From Conchocele bisecta (lineage: Eukaryota; Mollusca; Bivalvia; Lucinida; Thyasiridae): a stretch of DNA of 64,000 bases. The stretch lies in assembly GCA_029237695.1 (NCBI GenBank), contig CM055265.1:216024506-216088505 (forward strand), given 5' to 3'. Position 1 is the first letter of the stretch. Each line of letters opens with the position of its first letter. Shown here piece after piece: positions 1 through 9,994 of this stretch. The notes under the pieces were generated by a model. That model saw only the letters and a program-made list of their open reading frames with translations, searched no databases and was not told the DNA's origin. A program made the translations under genes and the position numbers.

Positions 1-1060
1 CGTCGGTTTCCGACGTCGGATAGATGTCGGATTATGTTCGAAAATTGAAAAATCGATAAATGAAAGTTTTTTAGACGTCAGAATCCGACGTCGAACGGAC
101 GTAGGAATCCGACGTCAAACGGACGTCCGAATCCAACATCGAATGGACGTCGAACGGACGTCAGGATCCGACGTTGTATAGACGTCTAATTCTGACGTCA
201 TTTCAACGTCGGATTCCGACGTCTAAAAACCTTTAATTTTCAACTATAATCCAACGTCTATCCGACGTCAGAAAACGACCTTTATCCAACGTCTGGTTCT
301 GACATCCATTCAATGTCGGGTTTTATCGTCTAGAAAACTTTATTTTACATTGATTACTTGATCTGCAGTTTCACTCTGGATCAACTAATCAATATCCTGG
401 TTTGAGGTACTGGTCAGTAATAAACACATATTTTGGCTGGCAAATGTATTTTATTATACTTTCATATATATTTTTGCCATAAATTTATGGTGCGATTCGT
501 TACTCGATGGAATCATATAGCAGGGACTTAGTTCACTTTAACCCTTATCCTGCTGCAGACGACAATCATGCGGATGGAAATTGCCGAATATTCGATCATT
601 TCGCGATAAAAACATACCTAGGCATTTCATTAGAATTGTCTCGTGAGAGACAATTCTAATGAAATGTCAAGTAATCTTTTCATGGAGAACTGGAACTGTG
701 TCCACGGATACGAATGCCCCCACTGGTGCATCGATGGTCAACCATAAACGTATCGTCCACTTCCACCTCGGGTTCCGAGTCCGCGTCAGATCTACGAATG
801 CGTGAATTGTACGTATCCTGAAGCGTCGCCGACGATGTCTTGGGGCGAGCTTGTTTCTGATTCTTTTTCATCTTAGCATCGTGCTTCATTCGTCGCTTCC
901 GCAGTTCTTCGAGAGGATCCTTATTAGAAGCCGGTTTACTTTTCACAATTTCTCTTTGCCTGTCTCTGTATCGTCTCAATCGTTTCAATCGTTTCTTCAT
1001 CTCGTTCTGCGCTTTACGTATTTCCATGGCCGTACTGTGTTTCAGTGTATCCAAGGATGG
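1..1060 (-). repeat. Outer inverted-repeat arm: partial copy of the GACGTC-rich element
   Basis: Reverse complement of about 8920-9980. It contains the same GACGTC-rich block (here 1-330), the same hairpin (about 626-668) and the same ORF remnant. The copy runs off the left edge of the window and is cut at about 1060, where the inner palindrome begins with a few bases of shared sequence at the junction. Similarity is high but not complete, so it is a separate copy rather than a trivial duplicate. Confidence 0.85.
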
Positions 1061-1099
1061 AATATCCATGTCAATTGTATAACTACCACAGCAAATCAT
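680..1099 (-). pseudogene. 5'-truncated copy of the basic coiled-coil ORF
   Basis: Encodes the same protein as 8809-9320: a Lys/Arg-rich helix (KKRLKRLRRYRDRQREIVKS), a second charged stretch, an acidic stretch (SDADSEPEVEVDD) and a Ser-rich end. It lacks the 12-base insertion that puts a stop in the other copy, so this part reads through. Its 5' part is lost: at about 1060 it joins palindrome-arm sequence, which supplies the apparent first 14 residues by chance. Function not recognised. It is most likely a dead fragment because the upstream exon sequence is missing. Confidence 0.6.
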
Positions 1100-1469
1100 A
1101 CCCTATATAGGGTTTCTTTTTCTTTTACTAAATGGTTTATTTTCAATGTTTAAATACATCATGTATCATGTACATATTGTATAACAAAACATAGTTGAAA
1201 TCACATGATATGTTACTAGAAAAGAGCATACATAATTTATTTAGAAAGTGAGCTTATTTAAGAAGAGTTTTTTAAGAAGAGAGTTATAGGAAAGAGAGAA
1301 AAAAGATAAAGAGGTCTTCCTTCTGTTCTCGTAATTCGTAATACATGTGATGTATAACGTTTATGTCAATAATATAATATAGTTGACATATAGTGTTAAT
1401 AAGCATGTAATTAACTTTGCTACGCTTGGTACATATTGATCGTCTTTTTATTTTATTAATATTTCGTTT

Positions 1470-2510
1470 GTGGGTGTTAAAAGTTGAAATTACCCCATTT
1501 TATTATATGCAGATCTAGCTTGTCTTTCATTGTGGCTATTTCTTTTTCAATATTGATTCGTCTTTTCAAATATTTCATGAAGAAGTTAAATGACAATCAT
1601 AGTCTTGTTTTTCATATTTACATTTAATGAAGAAATACTTTGCAAGTATGATAATGAAATTAAATTGTTTAGCGATAAGGTTTGTTTGGTTTACACCAAA
1701 TGAAATCGTATTAAAGTTCATTTCGTAAACCACACCTCTTTCATTTAAGAATGTTCTTAGTTGTGACCATACATGTTGTACGTTTGGGCATTCCCAGAAT
1801 AAATGTTTTATATTTTCCACATTCATGCTGCAAAAATCACATAAACTACTTGGTACCATGCCACAATTATAGTAATAATTTATTTGTGCCTATGATTCTC
1901 ATTAAATATTTATACTGAAAATTCCGTAGTGTGGTATATATCTAATGTAAATTGCATACAAGTTAATATTGTGTATATATTTTTCCATTCGAAATTAAAA
2001 TCGGGAAATTCATTCGTCCATATCTGCTCTGATTTTATTGATTCTATGTTTTTTTTGTGTGTTTGTAGTAGTATAGAAGTTTATTTGCTCCATTGCTTGT
2101 CTGTACTTTTTGTAAAATAGGTTTCAGAGTTTGTACGGTATTTATGTTTTCTGTTTTAATTTTTTCTTTTCCATTGCAGATTAATATTATTTACTAAACC
2201 TTGGTATTTGATAAAATCATCTGCCCTTATATTATACATTTTCCGTAAAATCATTAAAGACCCGATAAATTTTGTTTACTCTAATAATCATATAACTGTT
2301 CTATAAATTTAATACCCCTTTCGTGCCAAGATTTGATGTATATTGTTTTGTTTTGATACTTTATGTTAGAATTATTCCATATAATTTCTTTTGATATACT
2401 TTCGTTTTTTTCTGAGAATTGATGTTAACCCATGATGCCAAAACATTGAATAGGAAAGTATGTTCTTTACATAAGTGTTTTATATCCTGTGGTTTTATAT
2501 TGCATTCGAA
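1470..2510 (-). pseudogene. LINE ORF2 C-terminal fragment, left arm
   Basis: Read on the minus strand, it encodes the end of a non-LTR retrotransposon ORF2, including a Cys/His knuckle (CDFCSMNVENIKHLFWECPN) typical of the region after the reverse transcriptase. The upstream part is mirrored by 4915-5500 in the right arm. No reverse transcriptase core or 5' end is present, so it cannot move by itself. The style resembles L1/Tx1-type elements; clade assignment is tentative. Confidence 0.7.
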
Positions 2511-2554
2511 AAGTAGTTTCCCACCACTATATAGGGTTTCTGCGAAGGAATATT

Positions 2555-2950
2555 AAGACCAAACATCACCCAAGATTCGGGAGTGCGCTTACAAGGCTCT
2601 AGTCAGACCCCAAGTCGAATACGCGAGTGCCGTTTGGGACCCCCATTCCCAAAGTAATTTCACAAAGATAGAAATGGTCCAGCGCCGTGCAGCCAGGTGG
2701 GTCCTTAACGGCCGTCCCAATTGCAGCATCCCATCAGATTATTTAGATATTGCCACTCAATAACATATACAGACAAATACATACTGGAGCCAATTACTAC
2801 AAGTATTCCTTTTTTCTCTTTGGCTATTGTAGAGTGGAATGCTTGCGATTAGTCGCATCCACCATACAAAACCATAAATCCTGTAGTAATGTTTTTAACC
2901 TTCTTTCATTCTTATTTCACAACTTTTAACCAAACTATTACTGTTGATCC
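2555..2950 (+). pseudogene. CR1/Jockey-like LINE C-terminal fragment, left arm
   Basis: Plus-strand translation gives YKALVRPQVEYASAVWDPHS and QRRAARWVLNGRPN, the signature that follows the reverse transcriptase domain in CR1/Jockey-type LINEs, followed by a short Phe-rich tail. A stop follows soon after the conserved block. The mirror copy is at 4455-4860 on the minus strand. Confidence 0.75.
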
Positions 2951-2953
2951 CTG

Positions 2954-3256
2954 TAGCCTATTTCATCAGCATTGCAAAGTATACTTTACTAGCAAAGTAT
3001 ACTTTGAGGGAGTAATCATTTATTTTTCCTGAAATACATTATTTCATATAGAACTAACAAATGCATATATTTCATGATTAAAAGTATACAGAATTATTAT
3101 ACTGAATTTATTATATTATCACAGCCAAATTGGCTGTGATAATGTAATAAATTCAGTATAATAAAAATTAATAAATTTATCATAAAATTGAAAATTTCTC
3201 CCTCAAAGTATACTTTGCTACTAAAGTATACTTTGCAATGTTGATGAAATGGGCAC
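2954..3256. mobile_element. MITE family 1 (TAGCC...GGCTA), left-arm copy
   Basis: About 300 bp. Terminal inverted repeats start TAGCCTATTTCA and continue into CAAAGTATACTT; a central hairpin is built on TATTACATTATCACAGCC (one base changed in this copy). The right arm of the palindrome has the empty site (CCCTGATCTTCC at the mirrored place), so this copy inserted after the arms were duplicated, apparently duplicating CTG. Non-autonomous: no ORF. Confidence 0.85.
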
Positions 3257-3318
3257 CAGATCTTCCTTTTATTCTTTACTAAATCTATACTAATAGACAC
3301 AGCGCGCACCTGCTCGAA

Positions 3319-3853
3319 ATTACCCGTGAGGGTGTGTAGCAGTATGAAATTACCCGTGAGGGTGTGTAGCAGTATGAAATTACCAGTGAGGGTGTGTGCA
3401 GTAGATAGAAATTACCCGTGAGGGTGTGTAGCAGTATGAAATTACCCGTGAGGGTGTGTAGCAGTATGAAATTACCCGTGAGGGTGTGTAGCAGTATGAA
3501 ATTACCCGTGAGGGTGTGTAGCAGTATGAAATTACCAGTGAGGGTGTGTAGCAGTATGAAATTACCCGTGAGGGTGTGTAGCAGTATGAAATTACCCTGT
3601 GAGGGTGTGTAGCAGTATGAAATTACCCGTGAGGGTGTGTAGCAGTATGAAATTACCCGTATGAAATTACCCGTGAGGGTGTGTAGCAGTATGAAATTAC
3701 CCGTGAGGGTGTGTAGCAGTATGAAATTACCAGTGAGGGTGTGTAGCAGTATGAAATTACCAGTGAGGGTGTGTAGCAGTATGAAATTACCAGTGAGGGG
3801 GGTGTGTAGCAGTATGAAATTACCAGTGAGGGTTGTGTAGCAGTATGAAGAGA
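3319..3853 (+). repeat. 30-bp minisatellite at the palindrome centre
   Basis: Tandem units of GTGAGGGTGTGTAGCAGTAT plus GAAATTACCC, 30 bases long, with small variants (ACCC/ACCA, an extra GG, one shortened unit). Because 30 is a multiple of three the array is open in one frame, but that reading is an artefact of the repeat. It runs into the N gap; the reverse complement resumes at 4354. Confidence 0.95.
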
Positions 3854-4353
3854 NNNNNNNNNNNNNNNNNNNNNNNNNNNNNNNNNNNNNNNNNNNNNNN
3901 NNNNNNNNNNNNNNNNNNNNNNNNNNNNNNNNNNNNNNNNNNNNNNNNNNNNNNNNNNNNNNNNNNNNNNNNNNNNNNNNNNNNNNNNNNNNNNNNNNNN
4001 NNNNNNNNNNNNNNNNNNNNNNNNNNNNNNNNNNNNNNNNNNNNNNNNNNNNNNNNNNNNNNNNNNNNNNNNNNNNNNNNNNNNNNNNNNNNNNNNNNNN
4101 NNNNNNNNNNNNNNNNNNNNNNNNNNNNNNNNNNNNNNNNNNNNNNNNNNNNNNNNNNNNNNNNNNNNNNNNNNNNNNNNNNNNNNNNNNNNNNNNNNNN
4201 NNNNNNNNNNNNNNNNNNNNNNNNNNNNNNNNNNNNNNNNNNNNNNNNNNNNNNNNNNNNNNNNNNNNNNNNNNNNNNNNNNNNNNNNNNNNNNNNNNNN
4301 NNNNNNNNNNNNNNNNNNNNNNNNNNNNNNNNNNNNNNNNNNNNNNNNNNNNN
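3854..4353. other. Assembly gap, 500 N
   Basis: Exactly 500 N, a conventional placeholder length, so the true size is unknown. The sequences on either side (GTAGCAGTATGAAGAGA and TCTCTTCATACTGCTAC) are perfect reverse complements: the gap sits at the symmetry centre of the palindrome. Confidence 0.98.
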
Positions 4354-4454
4354 TCTCTTCATACTGCTACACACCCTCACGGGTAATATCGAGCAGGTGC
4401 GCGCTGTGTCTATTAGTATAGATTTAGTAAAGAATAAAAGGAAGATCAGGGATC

Positions 4455-4860
4455 AACAGTAATAGTTTGGTTAAAAGTTGTGAAATAAGAATGAAAGAAG
4501 GTTAAAAACATTACTACAGGATTTATGGTTTTGTATGGTGGATGCGACTAATCGTAAGCATTCCACTCTACAATAGCCAAAGGGAAAAAAGGAATACTTG
4601 TAGTAATTGGCTCCAGTATGTATTTGTCTGTATATGTTATTGAGTGGCAATATCTAAATAATCTGATGGGATGCTGCAATTGGGGACGGCCGTTAATTAA
4701 GGACCCACTGGCTGCACGGCGCTGGACTATTTCTATCTTTGTGAAATTACTTTGGGAATGGGGGTCCCAAACGGCACTCGCGTATTCGACTTGGGGTCTG
4801 ACTAGAGCCTTGTAAGCGCACTCCCGAATCTTGGGTGATGTTTGGTCTTAATATTCCTTC
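4455..4860 (-). pseudogene. CR1/Jockey-like LINE C-terminal fragment, right arm
   Basis: Mirror image of 2555-2950. Minus-strand translation again gives the ALVRPQVEYA...VWDP and QRRAAR...VL signature. It carries small differences from the left copy (for example around 4690). Non-functional remnant. Confidence 0.75.
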
Positions 4861-4914
4861 GCAGAAACCCTATATAGTGGTGGGAAACTACTTTTCGAAT
4901 GTAATATAAAACCA

Positions 4915-5935
4915 CAGGATATAAAACACTTATGTAAAGAACATACTCTCCTATTCAATGTTTTGGCATCATGGGTTAACATCAATTCTCAGAAAAAAAC
5001 GAAAGTATATCAAAAGAAATTATATGGAATAATTCTAACATAAAGTATCAAAACAAAACAATATACATTAAATCTTGGCACGAAAGGGGTATTAAATTTA
5101 TAGAACAGTTATATGATTATAGAGTAAACAAATTTATCGGTTTTAATGATTTTACGGAAATGTATAATATAAGGGCAGATGATTTTATCAAATACCAAGG
5201 TTTAGTAAATAATATTAATCTGCAATGGAAAGAAAAAATTAAAACAGAAAACATAAATACCGTACAAACTCTGAAACCTATTTTACAAAAAGTACAGACA
5301 AGCAATGGAGCAAATAAACTTCTATACACTATACAAACAAACAAAAAAAACATAGAATCAATAAAATCAGAGCAGATATGGACGAATGAATTTCCCGATT
5401 TTAATTTCGAATGGAAAAATATACACAATATTAACTTGTATGCAATTTACAATAGATATATACCACACTACGGAATTTTCAGTATAAATATTTAATGAGA
5501 ATCATAGGCACAAATAAATTATTACTATAATTGTGGCATGGTACCAAGTAGTTTATGTGATTTTTGCAGCATGAATGTGGAAAATATAAAACATTTAATT
5601 ATTCTGGGAATGCCCAAACGTACAACATGTATGGTCACAACTAAGAACATTCTTAAATGAAAGAGGTGTGGTTTACGAAATGAACTTTAATACGATTTCA
5701 TTTGGTGTAAACCAAACAAACCTTATCGCTAAACAATTTAATTTCATTATCATACTTGCAAAGTATTTCTTCATTAAATGTAAATATGAAAAACAAGACT
5801 ATCATTGTCATTTAACTTCTTCATGAAATATTTGAAAAGACGAATCAATATTGAAAAAGAAATAGCCACAATGAAAGACAAGCTAGATCTGCATATAATA
5901 AAATGGGGTAATTTCAACTTTTAATACCCACAAAC
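4915..5935 (+). pseudogene. LINE ORF2 C-terminal fragment, right arm
   Basis: Includes a 111-residue open stretch (5160-5495, ends FSINI) rich in Asn/Lys and of L1/Tx1-like style, then, after a stop and frame change, the CDFCSMNVENIKH knuckle. An extra base pair of shifts near 5598 breaks the frame that is open in the left arm. The 3' end lies near AAAATGGGGTAATTTCAAC. Mirror of 1470-2510. Confidence 0.7.
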
Positions 5936-6479
5936 GAAATATTAATAAAATAAAAAGACGATCAATATGTACCAAGCGTAGCAAAGTTAATTACATGCTT
6001 ATTAATTCACTATATGTCAACTATATTATATTATTGACATAAACGTTATACATCACATGTATTACGAATTACGAGAACAGAAGGAAGACCTCTTTATCTT
6101 TTTTCTCTCTTTCCTATAACTCTCTACATAAAAAACTCTTCTTAAATAAGCTCACTTTCTAAATAAATTATGTATGCTCTTTTCTAGTAACATGTCATGT
6201 GATTTCAACTATGTTTTGTTATACAATATGTACATGATACATGATGTATTTAAACATTGAAAATAAACCATTTAGTAAAGAAAAAGAAACCCTATATAGG
6301 GTATGATTTGCTGTGGTAGTTATACAATTGACATGGATATTCCACGAGGAGTTGCTGGAAATGTCCACACCAAGATAGCGAGCGCTACTCACAGTCTCTT
6401 AAATTGTCCATGCAGTGAGTATGTGCTGGCAAATGGGCTGCTGGCCTTGGTAACTTGTACCCAGCAAACACACAACTTT

Positions 6480-6700
6480 GGTACGACGTCGGATCTAGGT
6501 CAGATACAGGTCGCGACGTCGGCGACTCAAATCCAACGTCAGCCCGACGTCGAAACCCCGACGTCGGATTACGACGTCGTACTGACATTGTTTGCTAGTC
6601 ATAGTTCGTCGCGACACAAACACAACGTCGGGTTGACGTCGGAATCACGACGTTGGATCAACGTCCGTTTCCGATGTCGAATAGACGTCTGGTCCAGGTC
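6480..6700 (+). repeat. GACGTC-word block, left
   Basis: Many short palindromic words (GACGTCGGAT, CCGACGTC, CAACGTCGG) with irregular spacing, unlike the surrounding AT-rich DNA. A second sub-end (CGACACAAACACAACGTCGG near 6615) suggests a nested or duplicated terminus. Confidence 0.8.
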
Positions 6701-7544
6701 GTGATTGGTATACACTAAAAGGTGACTCACTGTCAGCAGATCTATCTCTACGTTAGCCTATAGATACGCCAATGGAAGAGCAGCTGATCTGATTTCCACA
6801 CCAACTTAATTCAGTTTAACCTTTATTTACGACATGTTTAGGCCTATGTAATTAATCATTTTATATCCTAGACGATTAATTTTGCGTATGTATTTAGATT
6901 AATTGGGCTGGGCGTACGTGCAATTTCATTAACGTCGCAGAATTCTAGGTCAAGATTCTCGTGCGCGCTCGGAATGTTGACAACTGACATGCTTTATTAG
7001 CGTCCGTGTCAAATGCCACTGGACCTGGTTCCCGCGTTACTGCATAGCGGTAGCCACAGATACAGTCATACGCTGGTAAACAGCCGACCTGACTCATTCG
7101 GAACTATCTCGGATTTTTTCGCCAAAGCGGAGGTCTGGTTAATCTATAATCCCCGAGGTGCTCCAATTTCCGTTTTCTCTTTGTGATTTTAATTTGAAAT
7201 TGGGGAAAGATCGACATAATTTGGAGAAATTAACTTTCTTATGTAAGTATATTGATGCATGCGTGTCAGCTAACATGTTTTTAATAACATTTTTAATACA
7301 AAAATACATGACAACGCTGTGATCAGTTGATTAACGTTTCAATTCGTGAAATTATTTCGCACATTCCTATTCATGTGTTGTTAATATATTGTCGCTATTC
7401 ACCATTTACAAACTGCATGCATTAACATATAATTGTGCCTTTAATGGAGGTCTATGCGATCGCGTTTTCTCAAAACTTGTAGGGAAGCTATAGTAATTAT
7501 AGATTTTGTCATCGTTACATACTGTCTGTGAAACTATTCGCCTT

Positions 7545-7880
7545 AGATAATGGCGCATATACTCAAGTTCCCACGAAATAACAATTCGTTCACTCAATTT
7601 AGCAATTCGTTCCCACGAATTAACAATTTGTTCCCTCAATTTAACAATTTGTTCCCACAAAATAACAATTTGTTCCCACGGGAACGAATTGTTAATTCGT
7701 GGGAACGAATTGTTCATTCCCTCAAATTAACAAATTGTTCCCTCGAATTAACAATTCGTTCCTACGATATAACAATTCGTTCTCACAAATTAACAATTCG
7801 TTCCCGTGGGAACGAATTGTTATTTCGTGGGAACGAATTGTTAAATTGAGGGAACGCATTGTTATTTCGTGGGAACAAAT
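7545..7880. repeat. Minisatellite of GGGAACGAATTGTTA words in both orientations
   Basis: Runs of units such as ACAATTCGTTCCCACGAATT about 18-20 bases long, first in one orientation then in its reverse complement, so the block can fold back on itself. It ends just before AAAAAAAATTCTACGTCCCC. The apparent ORFs on both strands are low-complexity repeat translations. Confidence 0.9.
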
Positions 7881-8169
7881 TAATATAAAAAAAATTCTAC
7901 GTCCCCTGCGGGGCTCCGTAAAAAGGAAGTATGTTGATTTATACACATATTTCTTGTTGGTGAAATTACTTTCTTACATGAGTGGCTATTTATAGAACAA
8001 ATTTACAAGTTTCATAGGAAACGAGATTTGAAGCTGTAACGCTCATCGAACATGTATTCGGTAGTGGTCTACAACATATACATTAGGCCATAAAAATAAG
8101 GACTTTTGGCAGTCCACGGGGTGTGCAGAATGTGCAGCGAGAACGGCTTTTTTAATTTTTTTAAATATA

Positions 8170-8302
8170 TATAATTTGTTTGAGATGTTCGTGTGTGATT
8201 TTATTTCAAGTTGCCAGATGCATATTTGTGTGATTTTATTCATGCATATATGCATCTGGTAACTTGAAAAAAAATCAGAGACGAACATCTCAAACAAAAG
8301 TA
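8170..8302. repeat. Hairpin MITE
   Basis: Inverted repeat: GTTTGAGATGTTCGTGTGTG on the left matches the reverse complement of the block ending GACGAACATCTCAAAC on the right. The inner arms carry CAAGTTGCCAGATGCATAT and a loop of about 20 bases. Non-coding. Confidence 0.8.
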
Positions 8303-8808
8303 AATGTTATATAAAGTTACGATAAACTCTTTAGATGTGAAAAATCACAAGATTTTTGTCAGACATGATTGGATTTAACATATTTTTTATGGTAGTGTTT
8401 TTTATTGATCATGTGGCAAAATTATAGTACACTTTTATTCTCCATGACGATAAAATGCTAGACGAGCAGGGATTATTCAGACGCAGCGATATCTGAGAAC
8501 CAAAGTACTTTTGATGGCCTAACGTATACTAGTGTATTATTATTATTAACCATTTCAACCATGGTTATCCTACCTAGTCTTTTTCACACTATTTTTGTAC
8601 TATTCCATTTATGACAAAAGACAATTCTAGATGAATAATAGTGGCAAATGCGGCAGATCCTGTTGAGACGACGAGCCATCTCATCTGGATATACATTGTT
8701 TGCAAGTGTTGGCTTTATGGAGGTATATACATCATGTAAGGGCTAATACTTAAAGATATGCAAACATTTGTATGCTTTCATAATTGTGTTGATTTATGTA
8801 TATTTCAG

Positions 8809-9320
8809 ACAACGCTAAGACACACACATACGAGAGCAACACAGAAATGGAAGAGATTGAAGCCGATCGATCTTCCCAACGAGCCAATCTTATCGAACAA
8901 GGAATGTTTGAAATCACTCTGGCATCCTTGGATACACTGAAAAAACACAGTAAACTGGCCATGGAAATACGTAAAGCGCAGAACGAGATGAAGAAACGAT
9001 TGAAACGATTGAGACGATACAGAGACAGGCAAAGAGAAATTGTGAAAAGTAAACCGGATTCTAATAAGGATCCTCTCGAAGAAATGCGATAAGAACTGCG
9101 GAAGCGACGAATGAAGCACGATGCTAAGATGAAAAAGAATCAGAAACAAGCTCGCCCCAAGACATCGTCGGCGACGCTTCAGGATACGTACAATTCACGC
9201 ATTCGTAGATCCGACGCAGACTCGGAACCCGAGGTGGAAGTGGACGATACGTTTATGGTTGACCATCGATGCACCAGTGGGGGCATTCGTATCCGTGGAC
9301 ACAGTTCCAGTTCTCCATGA
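8809..9320 (+). pseudogene. Exon-like ORF for a basic coiled-coil protein with one in-frame stop
   Basis: A good splice acceptor (TATATTTCAG) precedes 8809, and the frame is open to the TGA at 9318-9320 except for TAA at 9090-9092. That stop lies in a 12-base imperfect duplication (GAAATGCGATAA beside GAACTGCGGAAG) absent from the copy at 680-1099. The protein is acidic at the start, then strongly basic and helical (KKRLKRLRRYRDRQREIVKS), then acidic (SDADSEPEVEVDD) with a Ser-rich end. I do not recognise the family. It could be the last exon of a transposon gene or a host exon captured by the element. Upstream exons were not identified. Confidence 0.55.
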
Positions 9321-9327
9321 AAAGATT

Positions 9328-9378
9328 ACTTGACATTTCATTAGAATTGTCTCATGAGACAATTCTAATGAAATGCCT
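9328..9378. repeat. Small hairpin downstream of the ORF
   Basis: CATTTCATTAGAATTGTCTC pairs with its reverse complement a few bases later; the same hairpin with a slightly longer loop follows the other ORF copy (626-668). Conserved position after the stop codon could reflect a 3' end signal, or simply common descent. Confidence 0.7.
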
Positions 9379-9654
9379 AGGTATGTTTTTATCGCAAAAT
9401 GATCGAATATTCGGCATTTATTTCCATCCGCATGATTGTCGTCTGCAGCAGGATAAGGGTTAAAGTGAACTAAGTCCCTGCTATATGATTCCATCGAGTA
9501 ACGAATCGCACCATAAATTTATGGCAAAAATATATGTGAAAGTATAATAAAATACATTTGCCAGCCAAAATATGTGTTTATTACTGACCAGGTACCAAAC
9601 CAGGATATTGATTAGTTGATCCAGAGTGAAACAGCAGATCAAGTAATCAATGTA

Positions 9655-9985
9655 AAATAAAGTTTTCTAGACGATAAAACCCGACATTGAATGGATGTCA
9701 GAACCAGACGTTGGATAAAGGTCGTTTTCTGACGTCGGATAGACGTTGCATTATAGTTGAAAATTAAAGGTTTTTAGACGTCGGAATCCGACGTTGAAAT
9801 GACGTCAGAATTAGACGTCTATACAACGTCGGATCCTGACGTCCGTTCGATGTCCATTCGATGTTGGATTCGGACGTCGGATTCTGACGTCTAAAAAACT
9901 TTCATTTTCGAACATAATCCGACATCTATCCGACGTCGGAAACCGACGTCAGTCCGACGTCTATCTGACGTCGTGTGCCCATGGG
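9655..9985 (-). repeat. GACGTC-word block, right
   Basis: Reverse complement of 1-330, composed of GACGTC/AACGTC words with CCGAC or GGAT spacers, ending close to the proposed right terminus at 9994. Confidence 0.85.
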
Positions 9986-9994
9986 CACTGGGTA

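Larger units (their letters stand above)
1060..6343. repeat. Large palindrome with LINE-filled arms
   Basis: The left arm (about 1060-3320) and right arm (about 4370-6343) are reverse complements. The outer ends share CCTATATAGGG and the strings around GATTTGCTGTGGTAG, and the arms can be followed inward to the minisatellite on both sides of the N gap. The arms differ by scattered substitutions and by one MITE present only on the left. It may be a real foldback or inverted duplication, or an assembly join of two alleles; the 500-N gap at the exact centre makes the second option serious. Confidence 0.8.
6458..9994 (+). mobile_element. Putative 3.5-kb DNA transposon with GACGTC-rich subterminal repeats
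   Basis: The left end begins TACCCAGCAAACACACAA and runs into a block of degenerate GACGTCGG/CCGACGTC words (about 6480-6700). The right end has the same words (about 9660-9975) and ends CTGGGTA. A TACCCAG-type terminus followed by ACGTC words is a repeat end I recognise from marine invertebrate genomes. The interior holds an ORF exon (8809-9320) and two other repeats. No clear target-site duplication was found, and no recognised transposase. The boundaries and the single-element reading are inferences. Confidence 0.5.

Noticed and set aside
3418..3612. Decapeptide-repeat ORF
   Set aside because: Translation of the 30-bp minisatellite; the reading frame exists only because 30 is a multiple of three.
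3319..3853. CRISPR-like regular repeats
   Set aside because: Units are contiguous with no unique spacers, in a eukaryotic context; this is a minisatellite.
3820..4462. ORFs of 186-209 residues on both strands
   Set aside because: They cross the 500-N gap and consist mostly of unknown residues.
7406..7995. Overlapping ORFs on both strands rich in Asn/Ser/Phe
   Set aside because: Translation of the GGGAACGAATTGTTA repeat.
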